Shown here: one piece after another, positions 10,227 through 21,655 of the stretch
Layout of the letters: every line of letters begins with the position of its first letter
How positions within the stretch are numbered: position 1 is the stretch's first letter
Assembly (NCBI GenBank): GCA_012295275.1
Contig: CM022676.1
Coordinates: 18,566,189 to 18,611,188, forward strand
From: Chrysomallon squamiferum
Lineage: Eukaryota; Mollusca; Gastropoda; Neomphalida; Peltospiridae
Length of the DNA: 45,000 nt
Direction of reading: 5' to 3'
Notes under the pieces: generated by a model
The model's database searches: none
Told to the model about the DNA's origin: nothing
The model's input: only the letters and a program-made list of their open reading frames with translations
Made by a program: the position numbers and the translations under genes

Positions 10227-10639
10227 TATGTAGTCATATATATATATGTTATATGTAGTCATACATACATACATACATATATACAGATACACACATACAA
10301 ACATCATGTACACATTATACAAGGAACCACCCATTCATCTGTCATTCTTTTTATTCATCCACTAATACATTCCCCTGACATAACAAGCAAATCAGTACCT
10401 TCGTACGGAGTGTTTTACTTAATAAAAATAAAAAGTAAACAGTAAAGAAAGAAAGAACGTTCCCTTTCCATTTATTGAAAATGTTTTCCCGTCTCTTCAC
10501 CCATCAGTTCATTTCTTTACTCAGTTCTACAATAGGAGATAGTTTCCCACGATGTGTTTGAAAAGAGTAGTTTCTATTTTACTGTTTAGCTCTTCTGTTT
10601 GAGAAATATGTCATAGGTAGATGTAAATACAGTGGTGTT

Positions 10640-11140
10640 CTGTTCATATATATATACCAGTATAAGATGGCGTATATGTTATATATATATGTGTGTATGT
10701 GTGGTGAGTATTAAACTTCATATTCATACAGTGCAAATAGAAACTTGTATATTATAGACACATATATTTTAAATATAGTGTTTTTTGTTAAATATATACA
10801 TATATGGTGGATTATATCTTATATATGTGGTAAGTATTAAATTTGATATGCGTGTAAATAAATACTAGTATATTGTAGACATATATATTTTAAATAGACA
10901 GTAATGTTTGTTAAGTATGTAAGTATAAGATGCAGTATATCATATTATACGTGTGGTAAGTATTAATATACATACATGTAAATAATTACTAGCATATTGC
11001 AGAGAGATATGTGTGGGTTTTCTTAAATATATCAGCATATTATGATGCAGTGTAGTGATATGTATGGTAAGAACATGCATTAAACTTGATGTACATTCAA
11101 TGGTAAATTTACAGGATATTTTGGTATCGTAGAATTATAG
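10640..11140. repeat. About 126-bp diverged tandem repeat, four copies
   Basis: GTGGTRAGTATTAAAYTT-type anchors recur at 10701, 10827 and 10953 (126 bp apart), with a decayed copy at 11064. Each is preceded by a TATAAGATGCAGTATAT-like stretch and followed by TAGACATATATATTTTAAAT-like sequence. AT-rich and non-coding. Confidence 0.8.
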
Positions 11141-11259
11141 CCTGTATATAATAGTACATTAAAGGTCGTTTTCATAATAACTTAAGTAACAAATTGCCTC
11201 TGTGGAAGGCAGAAGTAAATACATGTATGCATATATTATAGGTAAACACACACGCGCGC

Positions 11260-11800
11260 GCGTTTTCATCCTGTCATTCATTCATTAATTTTTTACTCAT
11301 TTATTTCTTCACATCCGTTTATTCATTATTTGTCCCTTTAGTTTCATTCATCATTTGTTTTTTTATTGATTCGTTAATCTTTTGTTATTTTATTTGTTCA
11401 TTCATTGTATTTTTTATTCATTCCTTTCTTCTTTCATTAATTCATTGGTTAATGTTTCTTCTTCCATCGATTCATCCATTTATTTACTATTTCATTTGTC
11501 TCTTTACTCATTCTCACATCTTCTCATCAATGTACTAACAATACGTGGAGGTACGGAGTTGTCATCTTAAACTTTGTTTATTTTATCTTAAAAATTGTGT
11601 AATCTGTAATAAATACACATCAGTCTTTCAGATACAATAATCCTGCATTTGCCCAGTCATCAATTTTCTCATAACGATTTTCATTTTATTTATTTATTTA
11701 TTTGTTTTCCATTTCCGGCCGTATTATTTTTCTGATCTTTTTTCTTTTTAGATCTTTTTTTCTTTTATATATTTATTTATTTATTTATTTATTATTATTT
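11260..11800. repeat. Degenerate ATTC/TTTA tetranucleotide region
   Basis: Imperfect CATTCATT units at 11275-11520 and TTTA runs at about 11690-11705 and 11770-11800. Open frames here are repeat artefacts. Confidence 0.7.
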
Positions 11801-12109
11801 TATTTTGTTGATCAGATTACATTTTCAGTTTAACAAACAGAACTACGTTAATTTGTTGTTGTTGTTGATCAGATTACATCTGACATGTTTGCAACGTCAG
11901 AGCTAATATATTTTAAGTAGTAGTAACATCAGTAATAGCAGTAATACTAAGTGATAGTAGTGTTAGCAGCAACAGTAATAGTAGAAGTATGTATGTGTTT
12001 CTGTCAAGTTAGTTTAAGCGCATTTTAAAAACATTTGTATTTAACTGATTTTTCTTATTAATTTTGTTATTATTTTTTTAATATTTTGTTATAAACGTGC
12101 CCTTTCAAA

Positions 12110-12660
12110 ATCACCATTCTGTACTTATTTCACCTCGTCACGTCGTCTTCCCCTATACCTCCCCCACACCTCCCGTCTCCCGCCACAAACGACGAGATTT
12201 AAATACAGGTGGCAGACGAAGATACAGACGCTTGCGTTCGTTATTTTAATAACACGAGTATTTCCCATTAACAAAGTCCTTTCTGCAACAACAGGGGTCT
12301 CGTGTTTCCATGGTAACCACAGCCTGTGCAATGAAAGAGAGTAAATTTTTACAGCAACGCCCCCTGCTCCCCCCACCCAACCCCGCATGTTACCAGCTGA
12401 TCGGCCGACGTTTCCTCCACCCAGTGTAGGTGAGTCTGAAACACGACGTGTGCGACGACAGCTCAAAACACTTTTGTTGTCGCTGTTTAGCTGAACGATT
12501 CTTCCGTTCTGCTTGACTGGTCGGACGGAGAGTGGACACGCGTCTCATTGTTGAAACTGGGAAGAGGCAGTCACGGTTCAGTGAACGCGATTGCTTTCCA
12601 GTTTTAAAACACTCAGCAGTTGTCAGAGTCGAGTCGAGCTGACTTAGATGTGCAGTGATT
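12110..12660. promoter_or_regulatory. CpG-rich promoter-like island with X-box, CTCF-like core and G4 motif
   Basis: This is the most GC- and CpG-rich 500 bp of the window. It holds GTTTCCATGGTAAC (12304-12317), an RFX-type X-box with one off-consensus base. AGCAGGGGGCG on the minus strand (12358-12368) fits the CTCF core SYAGRKGGCR. A canonical four-run G-quadruplex motif lies on the minus strand (12360-12384). A TAG/GTGAGT donor-like site (exon end 12429) would fit a plus-strand first exon. An open minus frame (12125-12466) is arginine/glycine-rich and typical of GC-rich non-coding DNA. Direction of transcription is not decided by the sequence. Confidence 0.4.
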
Positions 12661-12697
12661 TTTTCTTCTTACCGATTTTCCGCTGGATGTGTTTTCC

Positions 12698-12702
<5 letters not shown>

Positions 12703-12732
<30 letters not shown>
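12703..12732. repeat. Poly-T tract
   Basis: 30 uninterrupted T. Confidence 0.97.
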
Positions 12733-12736
<4 letters not shown>

Positions 12737-13260
12737 ATTTGTGGTGAATTTATTTCTTGAATTCTTACATCGTAAGTTAATATTTAATAATCTCATTTTT
12801 TATTATATTCATTTTCTTATTATTACTGCTTCTATCGTTGATTATTATTATTTGTTAAACTGTATAAGAAAATGAAATTACAAAATAATAATAATAATAA
12901 TCAAAATAACAATAACAATAAAACAACAATAATAATAACAGCATTAATAATAGTAAGTAAATAAAATAATTAATCATTTTAACATAACTCCAATCATTTT
13001 TAATTTGTAGAAGTTTTTAAAATTGATCTTCTTCTTCATCTTATTAATTTTATTATTATTGTTATTGATTTTATTATTACTGTTTCTGTTATTAGTCATA
13101 TTATCATTATGACCATAATTACCATCACTACTATTACTATTATTATTACCATAACTATTTTACTATTACTACTGCTACAACTGTTGATGCTCTTACTGTT
13201 GTTTCTATTTTATTGATTTGTTGTTCCTATTATTATTATTATTGTTAATCAAGTAATTTA
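12733..13260. repeat. Imperfect ATT/AAT-rich non-coding stretch
   Basis: Short runs of AAT, ATT, ACT and AAC units with no exon signal. Confidence 0.7.
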
Positions 13261-13273
13261 ACATTTATTTTAG

Positions 13274-13659
13274 GACAGCTTCAGAATCACTGGACGTGAA
13301 GTTCACTTTTTCTTTTCTACAGCCTCAAAATTTCATCCAGTATTATGACAAACAGAAAATAAATGAGAAATTTTGAAATTGTTGAAAAGGAAAACCAAAA
13401 AACAACTTGTTTTTATTTAATACTGGATTCTTCGTCATCACCTGAAACAGACTGTCAAGTTGTGAGTTCAGAATGTCCACCAGAGTGACCATTACAACCA
13501 CCAGTGTCTAACTGTCTGTTTGTAAAGTATTAGACGTCTGGCCATTCTGATTTAGTGTTCAGTTCTGTCTGTCTCAGTGTCAGTTTGTATATGAAGAAAA
13601 GTGACTGGAATTTTATCATTCTCAATTTGGATGGTTTAAGGATATTTAACTGAAATAAT
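13274..13659 (+). other. Candidate untranslated or first exon
   Basis: A TTTATTTTAG acceptor (AG at 13272-13273) opens about 386 bp of ordinary-complexity DNA that closes at AAT/GTAAGT (GT at 13660). It holds ATG at 13473 with A at -3, starting a 12-codon frame MSTRVTITTTSV that ends in TAA. All longer frames are closed. It lies about 0.9 kb after the 12.3-kb promoter-like island, so a 5' untranslated exon with a small upstream ORF would fit. This is inference from splice-like signals only. Confidence 0.2.
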
Positions 13660-14870
13660 GTAAGTTAAATTTTAATTATTCACAACTGTCTGTTTCTGTG
13701 TCTCTCTCATTCTAAAGTTCTGCTGCTCTCTTTCTCTCAATCACACACACACACACAAACACAATTGAAGTTTATTTTTGCAATGTTGTGTTAATTTCCA
13801 ACTAATGGCTAAACACTAATGTAATATAAATATTTTTAATTATTATTCAGTAAGTTCTTAGCTGAATGTTTTTAATTGTGTCCATGAAAAGGTGTGAAAA
13901 CAGGAATAAAATAGTAAATTTGTTTCTACACTGTTTCTTGCTGGTGGTTTTTTTGGTTGATAAAAACTGCAGACTTTCTTTCTCTGACTCTCTCTCTCTC
14001 TGATTTTCCCTTTTTCTCCATCCTCTTCTCTTTTTCTCTCTTTTTACTGATTCTAATTGCTGTTTTACTTTTATCTGTGTCTGATTATCACACTCAAATA
14101 ATTATCTACTTGTAGTACTACTCTATACTTCCTATCTCCTGTATCTATCAAAGAATTATCATCTCTCTTTCTGTATGTTCACATCAGTCAAACCTGAAAC
14201 ACATTCATCTAAAATAACATTTAGATTTATGTGGTTTTCCTTTGTTAATTAAAACTCTGGAAATCCAACATCATTTTAGTCATGATTTATTTTGATCTGA
14301 ATGTAACAGAAACAACAATCTCTATTCACTTATCACATCCTGTATTTATAATTAGTCCTATTTTTCATTCTATTTTCATGTTTTTTAATCATTTCTTTTC
14401 ATTAATTTCTATTTTTGTTGTTATTTCACTTAAATCATCTTTCACTTTGTATGCATCTGTCCACTCAGCTATACTTTCATCTATCTGTTACTTATTCATA
14501 GTCATCCACTTAATCTATCCTGTCATCAGTAACTATTCATTTATCTGTTAATCTGCTGGTCCATGCATCCATTAATTTATTTTCCAAGTTTCCAAACATC
14601 TGTTTATTTATGTATTTAGCCAAATATATTTGTTTATGTTTGTCATTCCTTCTGTCTATGCTTGTATTAATATATCTATATATTCATTCACCAACCCATC
14701 TGTTCATCATTCTATCCACTGATCCTTTCATTCACAAAATATTCAACTGTCTTTTAATGTATCCATCTATTCATCCATCTGTAGTTGGATATATTCATTC
14801 ATTCATTCATTCATTCATCCATCTGCCCTAAAAAATAATAATTAGCAACAATTTCTTTCTTAAAAAGTAA
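13660..14870. other. CT-rich and ATTC/ATCC-rich non-coding stretch
   Basis: Short AC and CT runs near 13690-14040, then degenerate TTCATCCATC-type tetranucleotide sequence to 14830. Open frames rich in S, I, H and F are artefacts of it. Confidence 0.6.
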
Positions 14871-14880
14871 GTTTCTTAGA

Positions 14881-15224
14881 CACAACAGTACTGCCCATGT
14901 TTATCATGCTTCAACCTCAGAGAACACAGCAACTTATTCAATGTGATTCTAAAGTAGCTTATTCAGCAACAGCAGTGAAGGCTATAAACAGCTTAATGAA
15001 AAGATGACTGTGTTATACAATAGTGTGTACATACACACGTGTGTATTAAACAGTCTTATTATACCTGTCTGTTAAAATTGCATGGAGTGGGCAGCTTTCT
15101 ATGTGTGTTTGCTACCGACATCTGGTTTTATGTTTTATTGACCTTTTGTTATGAATAATTAATATTTACTTTCTGATCGGCTGCACTTGTTATCTCAGGT
15201 GAAAGTTTGTTGATGATTTTACAG
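14881..15224 (+). other. Candidate exon(s) ending at a consensus donor
   Basis: TTTTACAG/GTAAGTGA gives a near-perfect plus-strand donor (exon end 15224). The nearest acceptor-like site, GTTATCTCAG, ends at 15198 and would leave a 26-nt micro-exon. A further one, TTTCTTAG, ends at 14880 and would leave 344 nt. No frame stays open across the longer version, so if real it is untranslated or the micro-exon. Confidence 0.2.
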
Positions 15225-15320
15225 GTAAGTGATTTGTACTTAACGAAACTGATAAGTGTTTCCATTCATGTGAAATCAATTATAGTTTTTATTACCGTCA
15301 CTTAACTTTATTTTTATTTA

Positions 15321-15370
15321 CTTCTTCTTCTTCTTCTTCTTCTTCTTATTATTATTATTATTATTATTAT
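15321..15370. repeat. (CTT)n(ATT)n compound microsatellite
   Basis: CTT units 15321-15347 followed by ATT units 15348-15370. Imperfect ATC/ATT units continue to about 15660. Confidence 0.93.
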
Positions 15371-15889
15371 GATTATTATAAAGATGCTGATAATGATAAT
15401 AATGATGATGATTATTAACTAAACTTAAATTATGTTTTTGTTATTGTCATCCACATCATTATCATCTGCATCTTCAACAACATTAACATTATTATGATTA
15501 TCAGTATTAAAATCAACAATAGCATCATCATCATCATCAGTATAATCATCATCTTTATCATTAGTAACATCAGCATAATCATTTTTATCATCAGCAATAT
15601 CAGTATAATCATCCTCAGCCTCATTACCAACAAACGCAGCATCAACAACATCATCTTCTCTAGACAATCGTCTTCATTATCATTATTGTCAGAGCAGCAA
15701 CAGTGTGAGCACTGAAACTGCGTCTGTATGTAAACAGCTGTTTGAACTTTTCAAATCTCCTATTAACAGGTGAAAAATGAGTAAGTGTGTGTGACTCATG
15801 AAATGTATTAGTATTTAATAGCATTTGTCTCAGACCAGTTTCTACTTAAGGTACAGAAAGAAATATTTGTGTTGTTTCCTTTTTATTGT

Positions 15890-16120
15890 TCAGAGTAATA
15901 GATGATAGATTTGGTTTGCATCTGTATATGGACATGTGTGTATATACTGCATATCTCTATAGTGTATGTTTGGGTATTGGGTTTCTGTTTTGTGAGTATT
16001 AATGGAGAAATTATTTAAATGAATAAAATTATCTAGAACTAAATGGATAAATGATTGGGTAAATGGGTGGATGGAAAAATTAAAACAAAATGTAAGATAA
16101 ATGCATGGATGAACGAACAT
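15890..16120. repeat. Degenerate ATGGATGA-type region
   Basis: Imperfect GGATGAA/AAATGG units. The minus-strand frame here is rich in H, P, F and S and is not gene-like. Confidence 0.5.
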
Positions 16121-16571
16121 GTTTACCCTAAATTGTTATGATTTAAGCAAAACATTACACCAAATAAAATATAACTGAGAAGATGATGACGATGATGATA
16201 ATGATAATAATTTGACAAGTTTTTTTCTACCATAATATTATTGTGTTTTTTTGTAACATGATCCATAGCCATAATGTACGATTCTGATACAATAACTAGC
16301 AAAATCCGCTTGAAATCCATACAACAATCCAGTCGATGGATGCAGACTGGAAAGTTTACCTACTTTTATTGTGTCCATTGCTGCAGCACTCCGCCAGCAA
16401 ATTGCCTAGCCATGTAGTCCTTAAGTGTTCTCTGTTTAAAAAACAAAAACTAAAAAATGAAGAGCTGCCTTCAAAGAACACTTCACAGGTTATTGTTTTC
16501 TTGTAAGCTCGACTTCTGCCGACTGCTGTACATTGATTGTCTTTGTGTCGTGTCGTCTGCCTCTGTCGCAG

Positions 16572-16663
16572 GATTAATTGCCGAGTGGCTGATTGGAACG
16601 AATGTTTATCAAAGACAGATTATGTTTAAGTGCAATACTGAAGAGGCTTTTGTCATTCAGTTT
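16572..16663 (+). other. Candidate coding exon of unknown identity
   Basis: A strong acceptor, GTCTGCCTCTGTCGCAG (AG at 16570-16571), and a TTT/GTAAGAG donor (GT at 16664) bracket 92 nt that are open in frame as LIAEWLIGTNVYQRQIMF and on to VIQF. The surrounding plus-strand frame stays open from 16457 to 16750. The peptide looks protein-like, but I do not recognise a family. The same stretch holds CTGATTGG (16589-16596), an inverted CCAAT box, so a regulatory element is an equal alternative. Confidence 0.22.
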
Positions 16664-17204
16664 GTAAGAGAATTAGCAGCAGATAAAGGCTGGCGTGCTT
16701 TTCTCCCACACTGTGGGATGTGTAGTGTTTGGTGGCTTTCAGAAACCTGATGGATTGATTACCATTCTTCAAGTATATTACACTGTTTTGCTGCAGATGT
16801 GATGTTATGGCATACAGATTTTCTTCTGCTATCAACTAAAAACACTACATACAAACTTTGTTTTCTGAAAACCACCTTCTGGTGTCATCACAAATAAAAT
16901 ACAACTGTCAACCACCAGCTATGCTATGACATCATGACGTCAGTTGTGAAGTGGCAAAATGGTGCGTTTCCAGTAAACAGTTTTATTGAAATTTCTTGTC
17001 AGTGATGGTAGGTCACCAGAAACTTTAAAATGAAAACTTGCAAGTATGTAGAATTGTTTTACCAACACAACTTCTTTAATAACGTGTGCAAACCTAGAGG
17101 CTTCAACTGTTAGATTATAACTCCAGTGAAATTAAAATTAAGAAATTTTATAGATTTTATTGTGTTTTTAACAGTACGTATAGAACTGCTACACAAACAC
17201 CCAG

Positions 17205-17365
17205 ACAAATGTAAAAACATAGACACATACAGACATACAGATAAATGTAGAAACACATATGCACAGACATAAAGACAAATGTATAAACCCAGAAATGTAC
17301 AGACACACGAACAAATGTATAACTGCAGACATGTACATACATACAGACAAATGTATAAACATATT
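17205..17365. repeat. About 35-bp diverged tandem repeat, five copies
   Basis: GACAAATGTATAAAC-like anchors at 17213, 17240, 17274, 17309 and 17345, joined by CAGACATGTACAGACATA-like sequence. Confidence 0.75.
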
Positions 17366-17499
17366 TCTATTTTCTCTGACATCTGTTTACTTACAACAGT
17401 TTAGATTGCATCACCTGATAAAAAATTTTATTAAACAATTTCACTATTCTCAGGTAACATGTGTCATTAATTACCTGTGACACAGGTGTCACAGCATAC

Positions 17500-17770
17500 A
17501 CCTTATGTCACCTGTCTGTTTGTCCACACTCTATCTGTCCATCAATCTTTCCTCTGTATAGCTGTCTCACTGTTTATTCATTCATTTCTCTCTATCCATC
17601 TAATCCTTCCACACAACCATCTGTACACCCTGCATCCATCCATTCATCTATCCTATATCCAGCCACACCTTCTTCACTCCATCCATCAGTTCATCTAACA
17701 CACCTGTATCAATCTCAGTTCACTCCTCAGTGCATTTATCCATCCGTCTATTTGTCCATCCACGCACAGG
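17500..17770. repeat. Degenerate CATCCATC-rich region
   Basis: Imperfect ATCC/ATTC tetranucleotides. Both open plus-strand frames here are artefacts. Confidence 0.65.
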
Positions 17771-18145
17771 TGTTGGAATCACAAGAAACAACAGACGTGT
17801 AACATAAACTGTTACAGCTCACTAAAAACATCTCAATACCCTGACTGTCAGCCACCCACCCACCTCTGCGACTACCTCCCCCCTCGCCAGTTTCTCTGTG
17901 ATCAATGAAGCGTGACAGGGTTGCTGACGGGAGGCTGTGATTATTGCCAAATCTCACGCACTTGATTCTGTCACAGAGTAATTTCCTCTTCCCGTATTCC
18001 GTGTCGTTCTTTTATCGGCTTCGTGGAAATCAATGTATCGTTTTAAATAAAGACTGCTTGGTGGCTGCTGCTATTAGTCGCACACTCGTGGGATATTGTT
18101 TCTTTTTATATACCAACAGCACCCTCTGGTGGAATACACATCGGT
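17770..18145. promoter_or_regulatory. Complex island with a CTCF-like site and a donor-like edge
   Basis: Higher-GC, non-repetitive DNA. CCACCAGAGGGTGCTG on the minus strand (18117-18132) matches the CTCF consensus apart from one core base. CATCG/GTAAGTT gives a plus-strand donor (exon end 18143), and a plus frame is open from 17944 to it. C-runs at 17858-17885 give G-runs on the minus strand. It could be a boundary element or an unrecognised exon. Confidence 0.28.
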
Positions 18146-18421
18146 AAGTTAGCATCTTTGATACTTTAAACTTCTTTTGTTGTTCTGCTCATTGCTGGTT
18201 AATTTCAGATTGTTTCCAGTTACTTGAGAAGTGTGTGTTGTGGTTTTTGTTTTTCTCTCAATTTGTAATGATTGTCTTATTGTGTTTAGTGGAGTGTAGA
18301 GCTGTTTTTGTTTCTTAATTTTGTCCATTTTTGTGAAATTATCATGTTATTGGAACAATTAATTATGTTGTGTGTGTCTTTATGTGAGAGACTGCATATA
18401 TGGTGTGTGGGTGTCAGTGTC

Positions 18422-18494
<73 letters not shown>
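18422..18494. repeat. (TG)n(GA)n compound microsatellite
   Basis: TG units 18422-18439 switch directly to GA units 18439-18494. Confidence 0.97.
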
Positions 18495-18497
<3 letters not shown>

Positions 18498-18589
18498 GGT
18501 GTGCATGTGTCAGTGTGTGTGTTAGTGTGTGCATGTGTGTGCACAACAGCAATGACACAGGTATGTGTGTGTATTAATTTTGTTTTTTA

Positions 18590-19430
18590 AAATACTGTGT
18601 TACAGAAGTGTACTATACTCAGTGCAAATTTCAGAAAGGTTTTGGATGGTTGACATATCTGAACAACACCAGTTGATGTCTAAAAATATCTGTTGATGCA
18701 GTTGTTAATGGTTTTAGTTGATGTTAAAATTAACAACTTGCTGATAGTTGTTACTTTAATGGTTAACATGGTTTTAAAAAAAAAAATTTAATAGAAAAAT
18801 GAAATAAACAATAAAATATATATAAATTTAAACAAAAAAGAAAACATCATGCCCAGAATCCAAAAAATAAAATTGATAAACAGCAATAATAAAATAAATA
18901 AATAAATAATAAAACTGATTAGATAAATAAATATGTTAATAAATGAATATGAAATTAAAGTTGGTAAAGTAACAAAAACAACACTTTGTTTAGAAGCAGT
19001 AGGTGAAGTCTGTGTTTATTTGATGTTTTTCTGTGTTTGTGTGTGTGATTTGTGTTTTTCATATTTAAACACTTTCAGTACACTGAACATATGTATGTTT
19101 TATGTTTCTATACGCATGTGGTGATATTAAAAAACAAAAAAAAACAAAAAACAAATTGAAGATTTATTAAAATTATTTCTAAGTATTAAAAAGAAAGAAC
19201 TCTTCTGCTGATTATCTGTTTTTAAAAGTTACATATTCTTAAAATTCTCATTTAACTAAAAAGCAACATCACATTTTCAAGACACCATTAAACTAGACAT
19301 AACCCCTAAATGACACCTCCTTAACATTTAAATCTTTTTTTATTTTTTATTTTTATTTTAAATCTAAATCCTGTTACAGGGTTACTGCTTTAGTTCCCTT
19401 TCATACATCTGTCACTTGAAACGTTTTACA
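18590..19430. other. AT-rich non-coding stretch
   Basis: Short A-runs and AAAT units. Imperfect GTTGATG repeats at about 18665-18725. No exon seen. Confidence 0.5.
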
Positions 19431-19690
19431 ACAGAACATTGTCATACCCTCACCCCACCCCCTTTTTACAGCTGTTACCTCTACCAGGGCCCTCTTATGG
19501 GATCGCTGTGTTCTTAGGGATTATATTACCAGTCTAACCCCTAACAATGGCCTTAAGCAGGAAATGCCCTCAACACAATTCTAAAGCTCGTAGATAAAGG
19601 AGACAGCTTTTTCAAGTTGGCGTTGTTTTATTACCGTAGAGGAAGTGTGTTGATGTAAATGTGGTTGACGATGGCTCAAATTTAATAGAA
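19430..19690. other. Non-repetitive island, possible exon or enhancer
   Basis: CACCCCACCCCCTTTTTACAG (AG at 19470) is a strong plus-strand acceptor-like site. It is followed by a 21-codon frame, LLPLPGPSYGIAVFLGIILP..., closed by TAA. No donor follows. Composition differs from the surrounding AT-rich DNA. Confidence 0.15.
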
Positions 19691-20094
19691 AAAAATAGAA
19701 TCAATTATTTTCCACTGTGATAGCACACTGAGATGTCATTTACTATTTATGATTTTTGTTTCGGTTTTTTTTTTCTCAAGTGCTGAATTTGTATTTCGGA
19801 ATATTTTTAATTTTTTTTTTTCTCGTCTGAATGTCTGTGTTGCTACCATTGAAACAATGTTTTATAACTGAATTTTTGAAAATGTATATATATTTTTTTT
19901 ATTATTACAAATTGCTCATTTAATATTTATTTTATTTTATTTTATTATTTTGACTTTGACTGTTCATTACTTTTAAAAATATTAGGATGTAAAGATGCTT
20001 AAGAATTTGAGTTGTTTATGTGATTATAAATGTTTTACTTTATTTATGTTTCACATTCATGAGTGAAGTCTTCTGAACTATTGAATAATTAAAT

Positions 20095-20635
20095 GTATGT
20101 ATGTGTGTGTATTTGTATGTATATGTGTGTCTGTGTATGTGTTATATCTGTACTTGTGTATGTGTCTGTGTGCATGTACGTGTGTTTGTGTGTATAGGTG
20201 TATATGTATGTGTGTGTATGTATGTATATATCTGTATGTGTATGTGTGTATGTATATAAAATGAGTGTGTGTGTATGTGTATGTATCTATATGTATATGT
20301 GTGTATATAGGTATGTATATATAATGAGTGTGTGTGTGTATGTGTGTGATGTATGTGTGTGTGTATGTATATATGTGTATGTGTGTATATATAGGTATGT
20401 ATATATATAATGTGTGTGTGTGTGCCTGTGTGTGTGGATGTGTGTGTGTATACATGTGTATGTGTGTATATGTATACGTGTATGTGTGTATATATGTATA
20501 TGTGTATTTTTGTGTGTATATGTAGGTATGTATATATAATGAGTGTGTCTGTGTGTGTGTGTATATCTGTATGCATATAAAATGAGTGCGTGTGTGTGTA
20601 TATGTATATATGTGTATGTATATATAATGTGTGTA

Positions 20636-20667
<32 letters not shown>
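20095..20667. repeat. TG/TATG minisatellite-like region
   Basis: About 570 bp of GTATGTGTGTATATAT-type sequence. An ATATAATGAGTGTGTG-like word recurs irregularly near 20260, 20322, 20408, 20535, 20579 and 20625. Long open frames on both strands (up to 210 codons) are repeat artefacts. Confidence 0.95.
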
Positions 20668-20670
<3 letters not shown>

Positions 20671-20718
20671 ACTGGCTCTGGGGCACTTGAATATCGATAT
20701 GAAAACTCATTCACTGCT

Positions 20719-20818
20719 CATGCATTCATTTCCTAACTAATTTATTCCCTCTTACGCAACTGCACATGCATTCATTTCCTAACTAATTTATTCCCTCTTA
20801 CACAACTGCATATGCATT
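20719..20818. repeat. 46-bp tandem repeat, two copies plus a partial
   Basis: CATGCATTCATTTCCTAACT and following bases at 20719-20764 and 20765-20810 differ by only one base; CATATGCATT-like sequence starts a third copy. Confidence 0.92.
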
Positions 20819-21079
20819 ACTTCCTGCATTTATTTATTTCCCTGTGTGTCTCAGTCTGTTATGGCCGTCTGAAGTAAAACTTAAAAACATTTTTATTTTA
20901 TTTATGCCTGCACCTGACGCATAATGAACGACTAGAAAAACACCTCAGACAAGAAAACAATCGATGCTTGACAGCTTTTCAACATTTATTTTATTACATC
21001 ACTCAGACCAAACTGGAATACTAATGACACTGGAATTATGTAAAAGAAATAAGCAGAAAACAACTGATTATGCAATACA

Positions 21080-21460
21080 TCATCCACAGTGACACACACA
21101 GATTCAGACACACAGGCACTGAGCAGTATCTGAACTTCAAATCTAAACTGCACTCAGGCCTGTTAAATCAAGATGAATCTATTCCCCAAAGGGGCACAAC
21201 TCTCTGTGAGTAATTTGATGAAGTAATTGGGCAACAATGAGGCAATGATTAGCACAGTTGTGTCCCCTGGCCACATCTTCCTTCAGGACACTTTGTGAAA
21301 CCAATGAGCTTGCAATGCCACTGATTAAAGCCCTCGATAAGATGAGGCCAACAGCACTTGGTGTGTCTGGTAAAGGATTTAGAGGGATTAAGATGTGAAT
21401 AAAGAGATTAAGATGTGATTGAAGGGTTTAAGAATAATAAATTTACCTGCTGTGGTGACA
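21080..21460. promoter_or_regulatory. Non-repetitive island, enhancer candidate
   Basis: About 380 bp of ordinary complexity between repeats. It holds homeodomain- and SOX-like words (TGATTAG, TGATTAAAG, GTAATTGG, ACAATG), a GATAAG core and ACCAATGAG. All frames are short. Motif content is suggestive only. Confidence 0.22.
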
Positions 21461-21541
21461 TCATTCTTTTCTGTGTTTATCACAGGATCACAATTCTACC
21501 TGTGATCAGACGCCCTCAATCAACAAACTTCAACTTTATTC

Positions 21542-21655
21542 AAATAAAATAAAATCTGTGGAGTTTTATTTAAATAAAATAACATCTGTGGAGTTTTATT
21601 GAAATAAAATAACATCTGTGGAGTTTTATTGAAATAAAATAAAATCTGTGGAATT
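21542..21655. repeat. 30-bp tandem repeat, four copies
   Basis: AAATAAAATAACATCTGTGG plus AGTTTTATTG at 21542, 21572, 21602 and 21632, the last one shortened. High identity. Confidence 0.95.

Noticed and set aside
12125-12466. 113-codon minus frame in the GC-rich island
   Set aside because: Arg/Gly-rich with no domain; GC-rich DNA lacks stops by composition, and a promoter explains the island better.
20078-20714. Long minus-strand frames of 210 and 190 codons rich in T, H, Y and I
   Set aside because: They are translations of a TG/TATG repeat that lacks stops in several frames at once; no domain or start context supports a gene.
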